Shown piece by piece: positions 6,266 to 15,224 of a stretch of DNA of 35,089 nucleotides. The stretch lies in the NCBI GenBank assembly GCA_003225455.1, contig QIAB01000021.1, positions 14,086-49,174 of the forward strand, in the 5' to 3' direction. Origin of the DNA: Acidobacteriota bacterium (GTDB lineage Bacteria; Acidobacteriota; Terriglobia; Terriglobales; Acidobacteriaceae). Positions within the stretch are counted from its first letter, which is position 1. Each line of letters starts with the position of its first letter. Below the pieces are notes generated by a model. That model was given only the letters and a program-made list of their open reading frames with translations, was not told where the DNA came from and searched no databases. A program made the position numbers and the translations under genes.

Positions 6266-9215
6266 TGCCACGCGCTCCATTCCCATTCAACACGCGCGCC
6301 AGAAATTTCCCCGTATACGAATTCGGTAGCTTGGCTATGGCTTCCGGCGGCCCGGACCCGATCACATAGCCGCCTCTCTCGCCACCCTCTGGCCCTAAAT
6401 CGATTACCCAATCCGCCGTCTTGATTACTTCCAGATTATGCTCGATCACCAGGATCGAGCCTCCTGCATCAATTAGACGGCGGAAGGCGGAGAGTAGTTT
6501 ACTTACGTCATCGAAGTGCAGGCCCGTTGTCGGTTCGTCGAAGATATACAACGTGCGATTCCGCCGGCGCTGGCCGTCGCTCGGCGGGCGCCCCAAGCCG
6601 CGCGATGCAGGCTGAAGATGCGCCGCCAGCTTCATGCGCTGTGCCTCGCCGCCTGAGAGCGTGGTTGCCGACTGTCCCAGCCGCAAATATCCCAATCCCA
6701 CTTCTTCCAGCACTCGCAATTTCTCACCAATTTTCGGCGCGCTGGCAAAAAAACCGAGCGCCTCTTTGACAGTCAAATTCAAAACTTCGTGAATATTCTT
6801 TCCGCGGTAGCGCACCTCCAGCACCTGCGGCTTGTACCGGGTGCCTTTGCACTCTTCGCAGATCAGCTCGACGTCGGCGAGAAACTGCATTTCCACCGTG
6901 ACCGTCCCGTCGCCTTGGCACACTTCGCATCGGCCGCCCGGTACGTTGAATGAGAAATGCCCCGTCGTCAGGCCGCGTTTCTTCGCCTCCGGAAGTGAGG
7001 CAAACAGCTCACGAATTCCGTCGAACGCCTTGATGTACGTGACCGGATTCGATCTTGGCGTCCGCCCAATCGGCGACTGGTCTACGAGAATCGCTTGATC
7101 GATGAACTCCGCGCCCTCCAGTCGATCCCAGCATGGAGCGGCAGGTGCCACGCCGTTGGTTTGCTTTTTCGCCGCCGCCAACGCCTGATACAGCACATCA
7201 TGCAACAGCGTCGATTTTCCCGATCCTGAAACCCCCGTGATCGCGACAATCATCCCCAGCGGAATGCTGAGATCCACATCTTTCAAATTGTGCGCGTGAG
7301 CGCCGTAGATTTTGATCTGTTGCGGTCCCGGCTTACGGCGCACAGTCGGCATCTGGATTCGCAGCTCATTGGCAAGATAGCGCCCCGTAAGTGACCCGGG
7401 ATTCTTGCGAATTTCCTCATAATTTCCGACGGCGATCACTTTGCCGCCGCTCTCTCCCGCACCAGGGCCGAGATCAAGAATGCGGTCCGAGGCACGCATC
7501 ACGTCGGGATCGTGCTCCACCACCAGAATCGTATTTCCCAGATCGCGGAGGTCATGAAGAATGTTGATCAGCCGATGAGTGTCCCGGCTGTGCAGGCCAA
7601 TCGAAGGCTCATCGAGAACATAAAGCGTTCCCACCAGCCGTGACCCGAGCGAAGTCGCAAGTTGTATGCGCTGCGCTTCTCCGCCCGAGAGCGTCGACGA
7701 CAGCCGATCCAGCGTCAGGTATTCCAAGCCGACCTCGTTCAAGAAACGCAGCCGCTCGCGAATTTCGAGAAGAAGCTTGTCTGCAATCCCAGCCTCTTGT
7801 TCCGTCAGTTGCACCTCATCAAAGAACTTGGCCGCGTCTTCCACCGTCATGCAGCAGACTTGGCAGATGTTTCTGCCGTTAATCTTTACTTGTTGTGCCT
7901 CCGTGCGCAGGCGCAATCCGTTGCAGCTCGAGCAGACTGAGTATCCGCGATACCGGCTAAGAAACACCCGCACGTGCAGCTTGTACTTTTTGCGTTCGAG
8001 ATGATTAAAGAAGCCGCGGACGCCGGGAAATCGACCTTCCCCGTCGATCACAAGTCCCTGCTGCTCGGCATCCAGCTCCGCCCACGGCACATCGAGCGGC
8101 AGATCAGCCTGCTTCGCGAAACGCTTCAGTTCGGTGAAGAGCGGCTTGTATTTCGGCTTGGTCCACGGCTCGATTGCGCCTTCGTTCAGTGTTTTCGAAG
8201 GATCAGGAATCACCAAATTCAGATCGAAATCAATCGTGTTGCCGAATCCCTGGCACCGCGGGCACGCGCCATAAGGATTGTTGAAAGAGAACAGCCGCGG
8301 CTCCGGTTCTTCATACCGAATATTGCATCGTTTGCACTCGAACCGCTGCGAAAACCGCAATCGCTGCGGCAATTCGCCTTCGTGCGCAGTTTCAAAGATC
8401 ACTTCGCCCGATTCGCGATAGCCGATCTCCACCGCATCAACAATCCGCGCCCGAGAATCCGATGAAACCACTAACCGATCCACCAGCAGAAAAACCGGCT
8501 CCGCAAAGTTCACATCGAGCAACGACTCCGGAGTAGAAAACTCGAAGATCTGCCCATTCTGATAAAGCCGATTGAAGCCCCGCTTGCGCAGCTCGAAAAG
8601 CCGCGCCTTGAGTTGATCGTCGACCGTAGCGCCGGCATCCTGCCGGCTGTCACGCGGGCGTCTCGCCCGCCTTCTGGAAGCCTTTTCGACGTAGGCGCGG
8701 GCATCTCGCCCAGTCTTCGATGTAGGCGCGGGCGTCTCGCCCGTGCGCAGCGGAAACAGCACGTTCAACCGCGTGCCTTCGCCTAAACCAAGCACTACCG
8801 CGGCAACTTCGTCTACGGTGTCTTTCTTCACTTCATTGCCGCATTGAAGGCAATACGTGCGCCCAATTCGCGCAAACAGAAGACGCAGGTAATCGTAGAT
8901 CTCAGTTGCTGTCGCTACGGTCGATCGCGGATTGCGCGTCGTATTCTTCTGCCGGATCGCCACCGCCGGAGCGATCCCATCAATCACATCCGCATCCGGC
9001 TTTTCGATTCGCTCCAGAAATTGCCGCGCATACGCCGACAACGATTCCACATACCGCCGCTGTCCCTCGGCATAAATCGTGTCGAAAGCAAGTGAAGACT
9101 TGCCTGACCCCGAAACGCCGGTGACCACCGTCAGCGAATTGTGCGGGATTTCAAAATCAATGTTCTTGAGGTTGTGAACCCGCGCCCCGCGAACAACAAT
9201 GGTTTCCGTAGACAT
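6252..9215 (-). CDS. uvrA: Excinuclease ABC subunit A
   Basis: UvrA is the damage-recognition ATPase of nucleotide excision repair and acts with UvrB in the cytoplasm. The 987 residues hold both ABC modules. Walker A motifs GVSGSGKS lie at about 33-40 and 661-668, signature motifs LSGGEAQR at about 509-516 and 853-860, and Walker B motifs as [10 protein letters not shown] and [10 protein letters not shown]. Zinc-module cysteines are present ([22 protein letters not shown]). The protein is about 45 residues longer than E. coli UvrA. Residues about 158-199 are an in-frame translation of a palindromic repeat cluster, and about 868-886 are a second Arg/Pro-rich insert between the signature and Walker B of the second module. 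Neither breaks a motif, so the protein may still work. ATG start at 9215. Confidence 0.95.
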   Translation of the reverse strand: MSTETIVVRGARVHNLKNIDFEIPHNSLTVVTGVSGSGKSSLAFDTIYAEGQRRYVESLSAYARQFLERIEKPDADVIDGIAPAVAIRQKNTTRNPRSTVATATEIYDYLRLLFARIGRTYCLQCGNEVKKDTVDEVAAVVLGLGEGTRLNVLFPLRTGETPAPTSKTGRDARAYVEKASRRRARRPRDSRQDAGATVDDQLKARLFELRKRGFNRLYQNGQIFEFSTPESLLDVNFAEPVFLLVDRLVVSSDSRARIVDAVEIGYRESGEVIFETAHEGELPQRLRFSQRFECKRCNIRYEEPEPRLFSFNNPYGACPRCQGFGNTIDFDLNLVIPDPSKTLNEGAIEPWTKPKYKPLFTELKRFAKQADLPLDVPWAELDAEQQGLVIDGEGRFPGVRGFFNHLERKKYKLHVRVFLSRYRGYSVCSSCNGLRLRTEAQQVKINGRNICQVCCMTVEDAAKFFDEVQLTEQEAGIADKLLLEIRERLRFLNEVGLEYLTLDRLSSTLSGGEAQRIQLATSLGSRLVGTLYVLDEPSIGLHSRDTHRLINILHDLRDLGNTILVVEHDPDVMRASDRILDLGPGAGESGGKVIAVGNYEEIRKNPGSLTGRYLANELRIQMPTVRRKPGPQQIKIYGAHAHNLKDVDLSIPLGMIVAITGVSGSGKSTLLHDVLYQALAAAKKQTNGVAPAAPCWDRLEGAEFIDQAILVDQSPIGRTPRSNPVTYIKAFDGIRELFASLPEAKKRGLTTGHFSFNVPGGRCEVCQGDGTVTVEMQFLADVELICEECKGTRYKPQVLEVRYRGKNIHEVLNLTVKEALGFFASAPKIGEKLRVLEEVGLGYLRLGQSATTLSGGEAQRMKLAAHLQPASRGLGRPPSDGQRRRNRTLYIFDEPTTGLHFDDVSKLLSAFRRLIDAGGSILVIEHNLEVIKTADWVIDLGPEGGERGGYVIGSGPPEAIAKLPNSYTGKFLARVLNGNGARGNGRK
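6558..6614 (-). other. Extra Arg/Pro/Gly-rich segment inside uvrA
   Basis: Typical UvrA proteins have only a few residues between the second signature motif region (MKLAA) and the second Walker B strand (TLYI-DEP). Here about 19 residues lie there ([18 protein letters not shown]). The DNA is GC-rich with GGCGC and GCGCC arms. This may be another short repeat insertion, but the evidence is weaker than for 8631-8743. Confidence 0.45.
8631..8743. repeat. Cluster of four palindromic repeats inside uvrA
   Basis: Hairpin 1 is GCCGGCATCCTGCCGGC (8631-8647), a perfect 7-bp stem with a 3-base loop. Hairpin 2 is GCGGGCGTCTCGCCCGC (8654-8670), also a perfect 7-bp stem. Two further copies follow as 31-bp tandem units starting TTCGA(C/T)GTAGGCG, at 8685 and 8716, each with the core GCGGGC(A/G)TCTCGCCC. 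All are in frame with uvrA and add about 40 residues rich in Arg, Ala, Thr and Pro. A related two-hairpin copy lies at 22100-22139. Confidence 0.8.
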
Positions 9216-9432
9216 CGAGAAAGGCCCCGCCCGTTACAGCCTTCTAAGGCCTTTGTAGGGCCTTTTCGCGCCGCCAGGCCATCAGGCGGCTTCAGAAAGG
9301 CAGGGGAATCTTCTTATTATAAAGCAGAGTGGTTTTGCTCAATTGAAGGGGATAGGGTAGTGATGCAAGTTTCGGCCACCAATTCGTCCATAACATAACT
9401 ATCGTTTGATAACGCGAAGGAGCAAAGACTAT
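9216..9432. promoter_or_regulatory. Divergent intergenic region with a uvrA promoter and a hairpin leader
   Basis: On the minus strand, TTGAGC (9342-9337), 15 bases, and TATAAT (9321-9316) form a plausible uvrA promoter with a perfect -10. The resulting leader of about 100 bases contains a GCCGCC/GGCGGC hairpin (9270-9290) and GGCCC/GGGCC arms (about 9224-9262). No T-run follows. For the plus gene, AAGGAG lies 10 bases before the ATG at 9433. I see no clear LexA-type box. Confidence 0.5.
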
Positions 9433-9906
9433 ATGCAAAAAATCACCCCATTCTTGTGGTTCGATGGAAAAGCTGAAGAGGCAGCGAATTTTTATACCTC
9501 CATTTTCAAGAATTCAAAGGTTGGACGCATTACTCGTTATGGTGAAGCAGGTCCCGGACCGAAGGGAACGGCAATGTCCGCGACATTCCAGCTCGAGGGA
9601 CAAGAATTCATGGCCTTAAACGGCGGTCCGCAATTCAAATTCACGGAGGCCATCTCATTCTTCGTGAACTGCGAGACGCAGGAAGGAGTAGACGAGCTGT
9701 GGGAGAAGCTATCCGCGGGCGGAGAAAAAGGAAGATGTGGCTGGCTCAAAGACAAGTTTGGGCTGTCGTGGCAAATTATCCCATCTGCTTTAGGCCAGAT
9801 GTTGGGCGACAAGGACCCTGAGAAATCGAAGAGAGTCATGCAGGCAATGCTTCAGATGAACAAAATTGATATTAGAGTTTTAAAGCAAGCATACGAGCAA
9901 CGATAG
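9433..9906 (+). CDS. PhnB/YjdN-like VOC-superfamily protein
   Basis: The protein has 157 residues of the type often annotated as 3-demethylubiquinone-9 3-methyltransferase-like or PhnB-like. The opening [16 protein letters not shown] and the later segment [18 protein letters not shown] are hallmarks of this family. The fold is a vicinal oxygen chelate (glyoxalase-like) fold. The family's enzymatic role is not established; the methyltransferase name is a database inheritance. The ATG at 9433 is preferred to an upstream ATG at 9406, because AAGGAG sits 10 bases before it and homology starts there. It is convergent with the EthD-VOC gene. Confidence 0.88.
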   Translation: MQKITPFLWFDGKAEEAANFYTSIFKNSKVGRITRYGEAGPGPKGTAMSATFQLEGQEFMALNGGPQFKFTEAISFFVNCETQEGVDELWEKLSAGGEKGRCGWLKDKFGLSWQIIPSALGQMLGDKDPEKSKRVMQAMLQMNKIDIRVLKQAYEQR

Positions 9907-9960
9907 CGGATCGCATCGCTGCCGAATCTGCTTCTTGTGAAGGGTGAGATTCCACGCATC

Positions 9961-10698
9961 TCAACCGCCTTCGCCCAGGGGTTTGCCGATTTCCCAATGG
10001 TGTCCGAACGGATCGAGAATTCGTCCGACGCGCCAACCATACGGCTGATCCTCGACGGGCCGTACCACGCTGGCGCCAGCCGCCACGGCCCGTTCGAAAG
10101 CGGCATCCGGATCGTCCACCACCATCACCATCCGCACTGTGCCGCCGCCCAGTGACTCAGGGCTGAAATTCAAGTGCTCCGGAGACTCGTCCGCCACCCA
10201 AAACTCGGATTTCCCCACCGCCAGCTGCGCGACCACTCCTCTACCCTCGTCGCCGATGCGGAACAATTCCCGAGCTCCAAACGCAGCTTTGTAGAACTCA
10301 ACCGCCCTCGCCCCGTTTCGCACCGAGAGCATGGGCGCTATGGACGTTTTCTGTTCCTTCGAGGTCTGCGAGTCGTGCAATATTGTGCGCTCGTCAGAGA
10401 CGAAGTAAGCCACTTTGCTGTGGTCAATGAAGTTCGCCTCGTCCTCGGTTGACGATTTCCATTCGGGCGATTGACGAGCCGCCAGCAGGGCCTCCACATC
10501 GTCAAACCACAGTTCTGCCATGCCATCGTAATCGGGCCGGTGTTTGTCTCCGGAGACGGTCAAGCGATGGCTTTGCACCAACTTGCGGAGCCCAGGAATC
10601 CGAGCTCCGATCGGGCCGTGGGTCTTTTCCCAATAACGAAAGAATTCCTCATCCGTCAAGCCCGCCTTCTTGGTGACACAATAAACAAGTTTGACCAT
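9961..10698 (-). CDS. EthD-domain and VOC-domain fusion protein
   Basis: The protein has 245 residues. Residues 1 to about 105 resemble the EthD domain (KLVYCVTKKAGLTDEEFFRY, then WEKTHGP), a small dimeric alpha-beta barrel family. From about 115 to the end is a PhnB-like VOC domain (APMLSVRNGARAVEFYKAAF, and near the end DPFGHHWEIG). Both domain types are common in small soil-bacterial enzymes or binding proteins; no reaction can be named. I prefer the ATG at 10698, with AGGTG close by, to a TTG at 10713. It is convergent with the PhnB-like gene and is transcribed away from the defence-like region at 10.75-14.0 kb. Confidence 0.8.
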   Translation of the reverse strand: MVKLVYCVTKKAGLTDEEFFRYWEKTHGPIGARIPGLRKLVQSHRLTVSGDKHRPDYDGMAELWFDDVEALLAARQSPEWKSSTEDEANFIDHSKVAYFVSDERTILHDSQTSKEQKTSIAPMLSVRNGARAVEFYKAAFGARELFRIGDEGRGVVAQLAVGKSEFWVADESPEHLNFSPESLGGGTVRMVMVVDDPDAAFERAVAAGASVVRPVEDQPYGWRVGRILDPFGHHWEIGKPLGEGG

Positions 10699-10749
10699 GC
10701 TCACCTGCGACAAGTGATCGAGCGCACTTTTTTGAAAAAATTGTAGCTC

Positions 10750-10945
10750 TTGCGCGTGTGTAACCAGAGTTCGCGGCTGAAATATCTTCGGGCCGTGCTG
10801 GAGGATGATGACGAGCCAAGCGTGCTCCTGATCGCTCTGTGCCGCATTGCGAAGCGCGAGGAGGCATTGCCAAGGATTGTCAGGGCATGCTTCTCTACGC
10901 CGAACAAATTACTATGGACTTCGGAGTGCATTTGCAATGTCATTA
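10750..10945 (+). pseudogene. Decayed HigA-like addiction-module antidote
   Basis: Reading frame 1 gives LKYLRAVLEDDDEPSVLLI followed by ALCRIAKRE. This resembles the start of the 'probable addiction module antidote' family (typically YL-xx-L-E-D-D, then AL-xx-IA). The reading then seems to move to another frame at about 10,860, giving GGIAKDCQGMLLYAE and then DFGVHLQC. That fits the family's helix-turn-helix (G-x-IAK-xx-G-xxx-LY) and its ending (LGLxLxA). The N-terminus is missing, a frameshift is needed and no toxin gene is adjacent. It is best read as a remnant. The resemblance is by eye only. Confidence 0.4.
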
Positions 10946-11477
10946 CAACACGGACGCGAGATAACTTCCGACCACGTTGAACTAATTATCGGCCGTGAAT
11001 TTCCAATTAAGCGCTTCGTTTCACTCTGCAACTCACTCATATGGGCGACGAGTCGTTCGCACGGACTGGCACAAACCTCATTTACCGAACGTGTATTTGT
11101 CCGAGACAATGGTGTCGATGCCGAATGGTCGGTTGAACGACCCGGAGATTTGCCACAAGGCGCTCTTATAGGCAAAGGCTGGAATGTCTTCCAATACAAG
11201 CAACGCGATGTAACTGGGGCGGATCGTCAGCAGATCATTGCAAACCTGCGGCGGGAACTGCGGGGTGCAGCGCGTGAGGTGTTTGCAGGAACTGGCAATC
11301 GTCCCAACCATTACTCTCTGTTCCAATGTAGACCTCACGCATGATGACAAGGCGAATCTCGCCGCCGCCGTCCAAGAGGGGTTCGATCATCCCCTCGAGG
11401 TCACAATAAGGGGAGCGGCGGAAATGGCCGCAGCACTGAATCAGCCGCTGCTGCCGTCGGAGAAGCCCTCAGAGTGA
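10937..11477 (+). pseudogene. PDDEXK/Mrr-like nuclease-domain protein, frameshifted
   Basis: The ATG at 10937, 10 bases after GGAG, opens a frame with RDNGVDAEW and, 25 residues after the Asp, FQYKQRD. This D...QxK pattern fits Mrr-type PDDEXK nuclease domains. The frame ends at 11344, but similarity to the usual continuation (HYSLF-NVDLTHDD) runs on in the next frame from about 11,322 to the stop at 11477. Removing one C in the TTCC at 11321-11324 would restore one protein of about 180 residues. It then overlaps the GTG start of the next gene (GTGA). In relatives as I recall them, this domain is followed directly by an NTPase in the same protein; here none follows. It may be a true frameshift, a consensus error, or a decayed defence gene. 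Confidence 0.6.
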
Positions 11478-14038
11478 GCGGTGCAAAGTTCCTCGACCAA
11501 GTGGGCGACGAGTTGGAGGCGAGGGCTAGGAATCTGTTAGGTAACAATGGACTGCAAATCATTCGGCTATTGAGCGTTATGACTGCCGTTGGAATAAACG
11601 GAGTTGTTGCTCGAGAATTACGAACCATCTGCGACATTTTCGGCGCTGTTACTCCTAACGATGTCCTCTCGAACATCAACCCATTAACAAGATCCGGTCT
11701 GATTAGGCGCGTGGGTAATTATCTCGAGGTTGTACCCCCCGTGCTTGCAAACCGCGCCGCGACGCTGGCCCTGGCTGGTCGAGAGAGGGAACTTAGCGCG
11801 TTGCTTTCAGCACTGCCTGCGGAAGGCCGTGCTCGCCTGCTACGCCGCATCCAGCAGTTGCCTGGAGAGACAATTGAGGTTTTTATTGCAGAGCTTTTTC
11901 AGCATGGGCAACTCCGGGATTTTAGGACCGCTTTGGAGGACGTTCAGCTCCTGCGTTTGCTCGCACCTGCCGCTCCGGTGGAGACGGCGAACCTGCTAGA
12001 AGTCGGGCTTTCGAACTTGTCGCGCGAGGAGCGTTTGCAGCTGAGCGCCGGTATAAGGCGCGATCTTGTCTGGACCATTGAGGAACTACTGTTTAGGGCC
12101 GAAACAAGCGCAGCCGCCATGCGTTGTCTTAGGTTGTTGGCGGAGGCGGAGACTGAGACCTACAGCAATAATGCCACCCATATTTTTGAAGAGTGCTTCT
12201 ATCCGCTCCATCCTCAGTTGCCGTTAACACTGCATGACCGGCTGGTAGCGGTGCGCGAATTGGCGGCCGCTGACGCGACGAAGCAATCAAAAATGATGGC
12301 AATTAGGGCTGGCGCGAGCGCGTTTAATAACAATCGCGTGGGTTACCTGCGGCGAAGTGAGGGTTCGGAACCCTTTGATGCAGTCCCCAGAATGACATAT
12401 GGGGAAATTCATGACTACCTTCAAGCCGTTCTCGATGAACTCCGGCAACTTATGAGGGATGAAGATGTTGAGGTCAACACAAAGGCTGGCGCAGCTTTCG
12501 TTCATGCTCTGGGTGAGTTCACAATTCGCGCGCGCGTAGACATAGGAATCAAGATGCTGGAGGAAATTTCGTCCCCGATCACATCCCATAGCTTACCAAT
12601 CCGAGTCGAGGACTATGTGGATGCCCTACACCTTGCCCATCGAGGCCTTTCTGCCCAGCAGCCGCATTTCGACAAGGAGCTTGCACACGTTTCCAAGCTA
12701 ATTGAGGCAATAGAGGTCGGTACTTTTGACACTCGGGTGCGACGTTGGGTCGGAACATGGGACTACGGGGAACAAGAATCCGACGAAAACGGGCAGCTCG
12801 CTTACCACGGCCAGCTAGAAATTCGAAAATTGGCAATGGCGGCAGCCGCCGACGCCACTGTGATCTCCGAGGACACACTTCGATGGCTGAACACGAGGGA
12901 TGCAAAGAGGGCCTCCGAGTTTTTCTTCTGGTTAGGGCGATATGATGAAACGGGCCGTTGGGAGGAGCGCGTCGATCGAACTGGGGAAATGTGTGACGGC
13001 GAATTGGCCTTCGCCTGCTATTACGGCGGCCGCGGGCAGACAAGCGCGGCACGAGTTGAGGAAAAATTGGACGACTTACTGCCGTCCGGGCGAGTACGAG
13101 TTGAGGCCCTCCTTGGTGCAACCAGTTATCTTCCCGGTAGCGGCTGTGCAGTCAGAAGAATCCTAGCCCTATTGGAGCGAGGGCTTAGCCCGAAGCTAGC
13201 CGAGAGCCGCCTCATGGCCGGGGGTTGGATGAAACCTCTCGATATTGCGGAGGCGGCAACTCTGCTGAGGGCTATCGCAGGCCCAAGACTTGAGAATGCG
13301 GTCGAGGTGATTGACTTCCTTGCGATGTGGATCCACGCCGAAAAGCCTTTAGATGGTGATCTGGCAGAATTGGCTTGGCAAGCCCTGGAATCGGCGCCGA
13401 AAGGCGGAGAAGCCTGGGATTTTGATCTCGTCGCCGCAGCCCTCGCTCCCGGCGACCCGGATCGCGCATTCGCCCTACTCGAGCGACTGCTCACGCTTCC
13501 AAGCGATGTTAAGAGCTGGGAGCCACTAGACCGGCATGGCGGAAACAGATTCTGGAGCGCGCTATGGAGCGGGGATCGCCAGCGCTCGTTGGAGCTCCTA
13601 TTTAACGTTGGAACATCATCTCCCCTGATGGCCTGGCGGATATCTTGGCACGTTCCGGACATCTTGAACCTTGAGGCGGATCGAGACTTTCTGCGTGAAT
13701 TTGCACGAAAAGATGTGCGTAGTGGCGAGTTCGTCTCGTCTTGTTTAATGGGCGGCCGACCCGGATTTTGGCCTATTGCTCTAGATTTGCTATCGCTGTA
13801 TCCAGACAACAAGATACTGCGCAGAAACATTGCCGTCGCAGCTAGCCATATGAACCAGACAATTGTGGGTCCGATGTCAGAGCACTACATCAGGTGTGCG
13901 GTAGCCGTAGAAGAAGTTCTCAATTCTGAGAACGTGCCGGGCACGACGCGACCTTTCTTGAGAGAGTTGGCAGCGAATCTCAGGAAGGAAGCGCAGAGTG
14001 AGCACCGGGATGAAGAAGACGAGTCTGTAAATTGGTGA
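11474..14038 (+). CDS. Large helical-repeat protein, like the C-terminal part of a STAND NTPase
   Basis: The protein has 854 residues from a GTG start at 11474, with GGAG 11 bases upstream. The N-terminal 100 residues look like the helical and winged-helix region that normally follows a STAND/AAA NTPase core (LLSVMTAVGINGVVARELR, then LIRRVGNYLEVVPPVLANR). The rest is a long array of helical repeats, with WVGTWDYG and FFFWLGRYDETGRW as distinctive segments. No Walker A or B motif is present, so it cannot be a complete NTPase. The upstream overlapping gene supplies a PDDEXK-like domain. The two together look like the ends of an Avs/STAND-type defence protein with the NTPase removed. The helical part would be the sensor in such systems. 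Function is inference; the gene itself is long and intact. Confidence 0.75.
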   Translation: MSGAKFLDQVGDELEARARNLLGNNGLQIIRLLSVMTAVGINGVVARELRTICDIFGAVTPNDVLSNINPLTRSGLIRRVGNYLEVVPPVLANRAATLALAGRERELSALLSALPAEGRARLLRRIQQLPGETIEVFIAELFQHGQLRDFRTALEDVQLLRLLAPAAPVETANLLEVGLSNLSREERLQLSAGIRRDLVWTIEELLFRAETSAAAMRCLRLLAEAETETYSNNATHIFEECFYPLHPQLPLTLHDRLVAVRELAAADATKQSKMMAIRAGASAFNNNRVGYLRRSEGSEPFDAVPRMTYGEIHDYLQAVLDELRQLMRDEDVEVNTKAGAAFVHALGEFTIRARVDIGIKMLEEISSPITSHSLPIRVEDYVDALHLAHRGLSAQQPHFDKELAHVSKLIEAIEVGTFDTRVRRWVGTWDYGEQESDENGQLAYHGQLEIRKLAMAAAADATVISEDTLRWLNTRDAKRASEFFFWLGRYDETGRWEERVDRTGEMCDGELAFACYYGGRGQTSAARVEEKLDDLLPSGRVRVEALLGATSYLPGSGCAVRRILALLERGLSPKLAESRLMAGGWMKPLDIAEAATLLRAIAGPRLENAVEVIDFLAMWIHAEKPLDGDLAELAWQALESAPKGGEAWDFDLVAAALAPGDPDRAFALLERLLTLPSDVKSWEPLDRHGGNRFWSALWSGDRQRSLELLFNVGTSSPLMAWRISWHVPDILNLEADRDFLREFARKDVRSGEFVSSCLMGGRPGFWPIALDLLSLYPDNKILRRNIAVAASHMNQTIVGPMSEHYIRCAVAVEEVLNSENVPGTTRPFLRELAANLRKEAQSEHRDEEDESVNW

Positions 14039-14219
14039 AGTCATCGGGTGGGCGACTAGGCCGCTTTCGGTTCTACTTTAGTTTTGCCTCCTGTGCACGC
14101 TCGGACGCCCGAGACCCCTTCCATTATGCCTCGTTCGGTCACCCAACCACTTGCGACCGCTCGCCCAAATCGTGAATCTATCGATAGCAGTGCACCCGCT
14201 CTCTCTCCGGAGGACCCAC

Positions 14220-14576
14220 ATGAAGCTCAATCACCTGAACCTGACCGTCTCCAATGTTCTGGAAACGCATCGCTTCCTGGAAAAGCATTTCGGTCTGAAG
14301 GGGTACGGAACGCTGGCGCCGAGTGAAGCCATGAGTTTCCTCTCCGATGACAACGGACTGGTTCTGGCGCTATTCCGCGTGGCGAAAGGGACCGAGGTGA
14401 AGTATCCGCCGGGTTTTCACGTCGGCTTTATTCAGGAGAGCGAGGAGCAGGTCAACCAGATCAACCAACGTTTGCGGGAGGATGGGTTCAAGGTCCCCAA
14501 GCCCGCCCGACTGCACGGTTCGTGGACTTTCTACTTCCAGTCGCCGGGAGGATTCAAGATCGAAGTAGTTTGCTAG
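14220..14576 (+). CDS. Glyoxalase/VOC-family protein
   Basis: The protein has 118 residues and is a single VOC-fold unit. It starts KLNHLNLTVSNV, with His5 as a likely metal ligand, and ends GGFKIEVVC, with a Glu near the C-terminus as the typical last ligand. Central residues include FHVGF. Such proteins bind a divalent metal and act as lyases, dioxygenases or resistance proteins; the substrate is unknown. The ATG at 14220 has GGAGGA 5 bases upstream; longer readings of the frame lack a ribosome-binding site. It lies alone between the helical-repeat gene and the convergent oxidase operon. Confidence 0.85.
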   Translation: MKLNHLNLTVSNVLETHRFLEKHFGLKGYGTLAPSEAMSFLSDDNGLVLALFRVAKGTEVKYPPGFHVGFIQESEEQVNQINQRLREDGFKVPKPARLHGSWTFYFQSPGGFKIEVVC

Positions 14577-14636
14577 CGCGGCATCATCCTGTCGGCGTCA
14601 CACGCCAGGGCAATCTAAGGAGCCGGCCAAAGACCG

Positions 14637-14885
14637 TCAATATGCATCGTCTTCTGACTGCTGTTCCTCATCCCGCTTCTTTCCATACCGAAATGCCATG
14701 CCGACGCCCACGGTCATGAATCCAACCGGCGGCACCAGCAAAAGCAGCACGCCGCGGTTGATCGCGCGCTGGCCTTCTTTCGTCGTACCGGCTGCGCTGC
14801 TGTAACACATTGCGCAGCCTTGCGAGAAGGCAGGCGCCGCCCAGAGCAGCAACATCAGACCCATCGTGGCCAATCGCAGCTTCAT
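14637..14885 (-). CDS. Small membrane protein of the cytochrome oxidase operon (CAMCY motif)
   Basis: The protein has 82 residues. It has a signal-like N-terminus ending APAFSQ, then CAMCY, a two-Cys motif just after the likely cleavage site. One transmembrane helix follows (about residues 47-65), and the tail is charged. The ATG at 14885 overlaps the stop of the subunit IV gene (ATGA), so it is the last gene of the oxidase operon. The paired Cys and the position suggest a role in oxidase assembly or copper/haem handling, but that is inference. I recognise no named family. Confidence 0.75.
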   Translation of the reverse strand: MKLRLATMGLMLLLWAAPAFSQGCAMCYSSAAGTTKEGQRAINRGVLLLLVPPVGFMTVGVGMAFRYGKKRDEEQQSEDDAY

Positions 14886-15220
14886 CTCGCTCCCAACGAC
14901 AGAATGCGGAACGCGTCCGGAAAGAAAATACACATGAGCGACAAGCAGACCAGCAGGGAAGACATCGTCAGCCACTTCATCCGCGAGATCTCAAACTTCA
15001 TATGCATAAAATAGGCGATGATCAGGCCGGCCTTCAACAGCGACAGCCCCATCAGCATGCTCAGCATCCGCACCGGTTCCATGTTCTGATAGCCAAGATA
15101 AACTTCCATGCCGGTCATCACCAGCAGCGCGCCCCATACCCAGAAAAATTGCGCTTTGCCATGATGCCGATGCTGTTCTGCCACTCCCTGCTCTAGTGCT
15201 AATTGAGTCGCATCATTCAC
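14882..15220 (-). CDS. Cytochrome c oxidase subunit IV
   Basis: The protein has 112 residues and three predicted transmembrane helices (about 28-46, 55-76 and 84-104). The segment [11 protein letters not shown] in the second helix region is characteristic of the prokaryotic COX4/CtaF-type subunit. It is a small structural subunit of the haem-copper oxidase in the inner membrane. It lies 4 bases downstream of the subunit III gene and overlaps the next small gene by 4 bases. The order subunit II, I, III-like, III, IV supports the call. Confidence 0.87.
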   Translation of the reverse strand: MNDATQLALEQGVAEQHRHHGKAQFFWVWGALLVMTGMEVYLGYQNMEPVRMLSMLMGLSLLKAGLIIAYFMHMKFEISRMKWLTMSSLLVCLSLMCIFFPDAFRILSLGAR

Positions 15221-15224
15221 GCTG

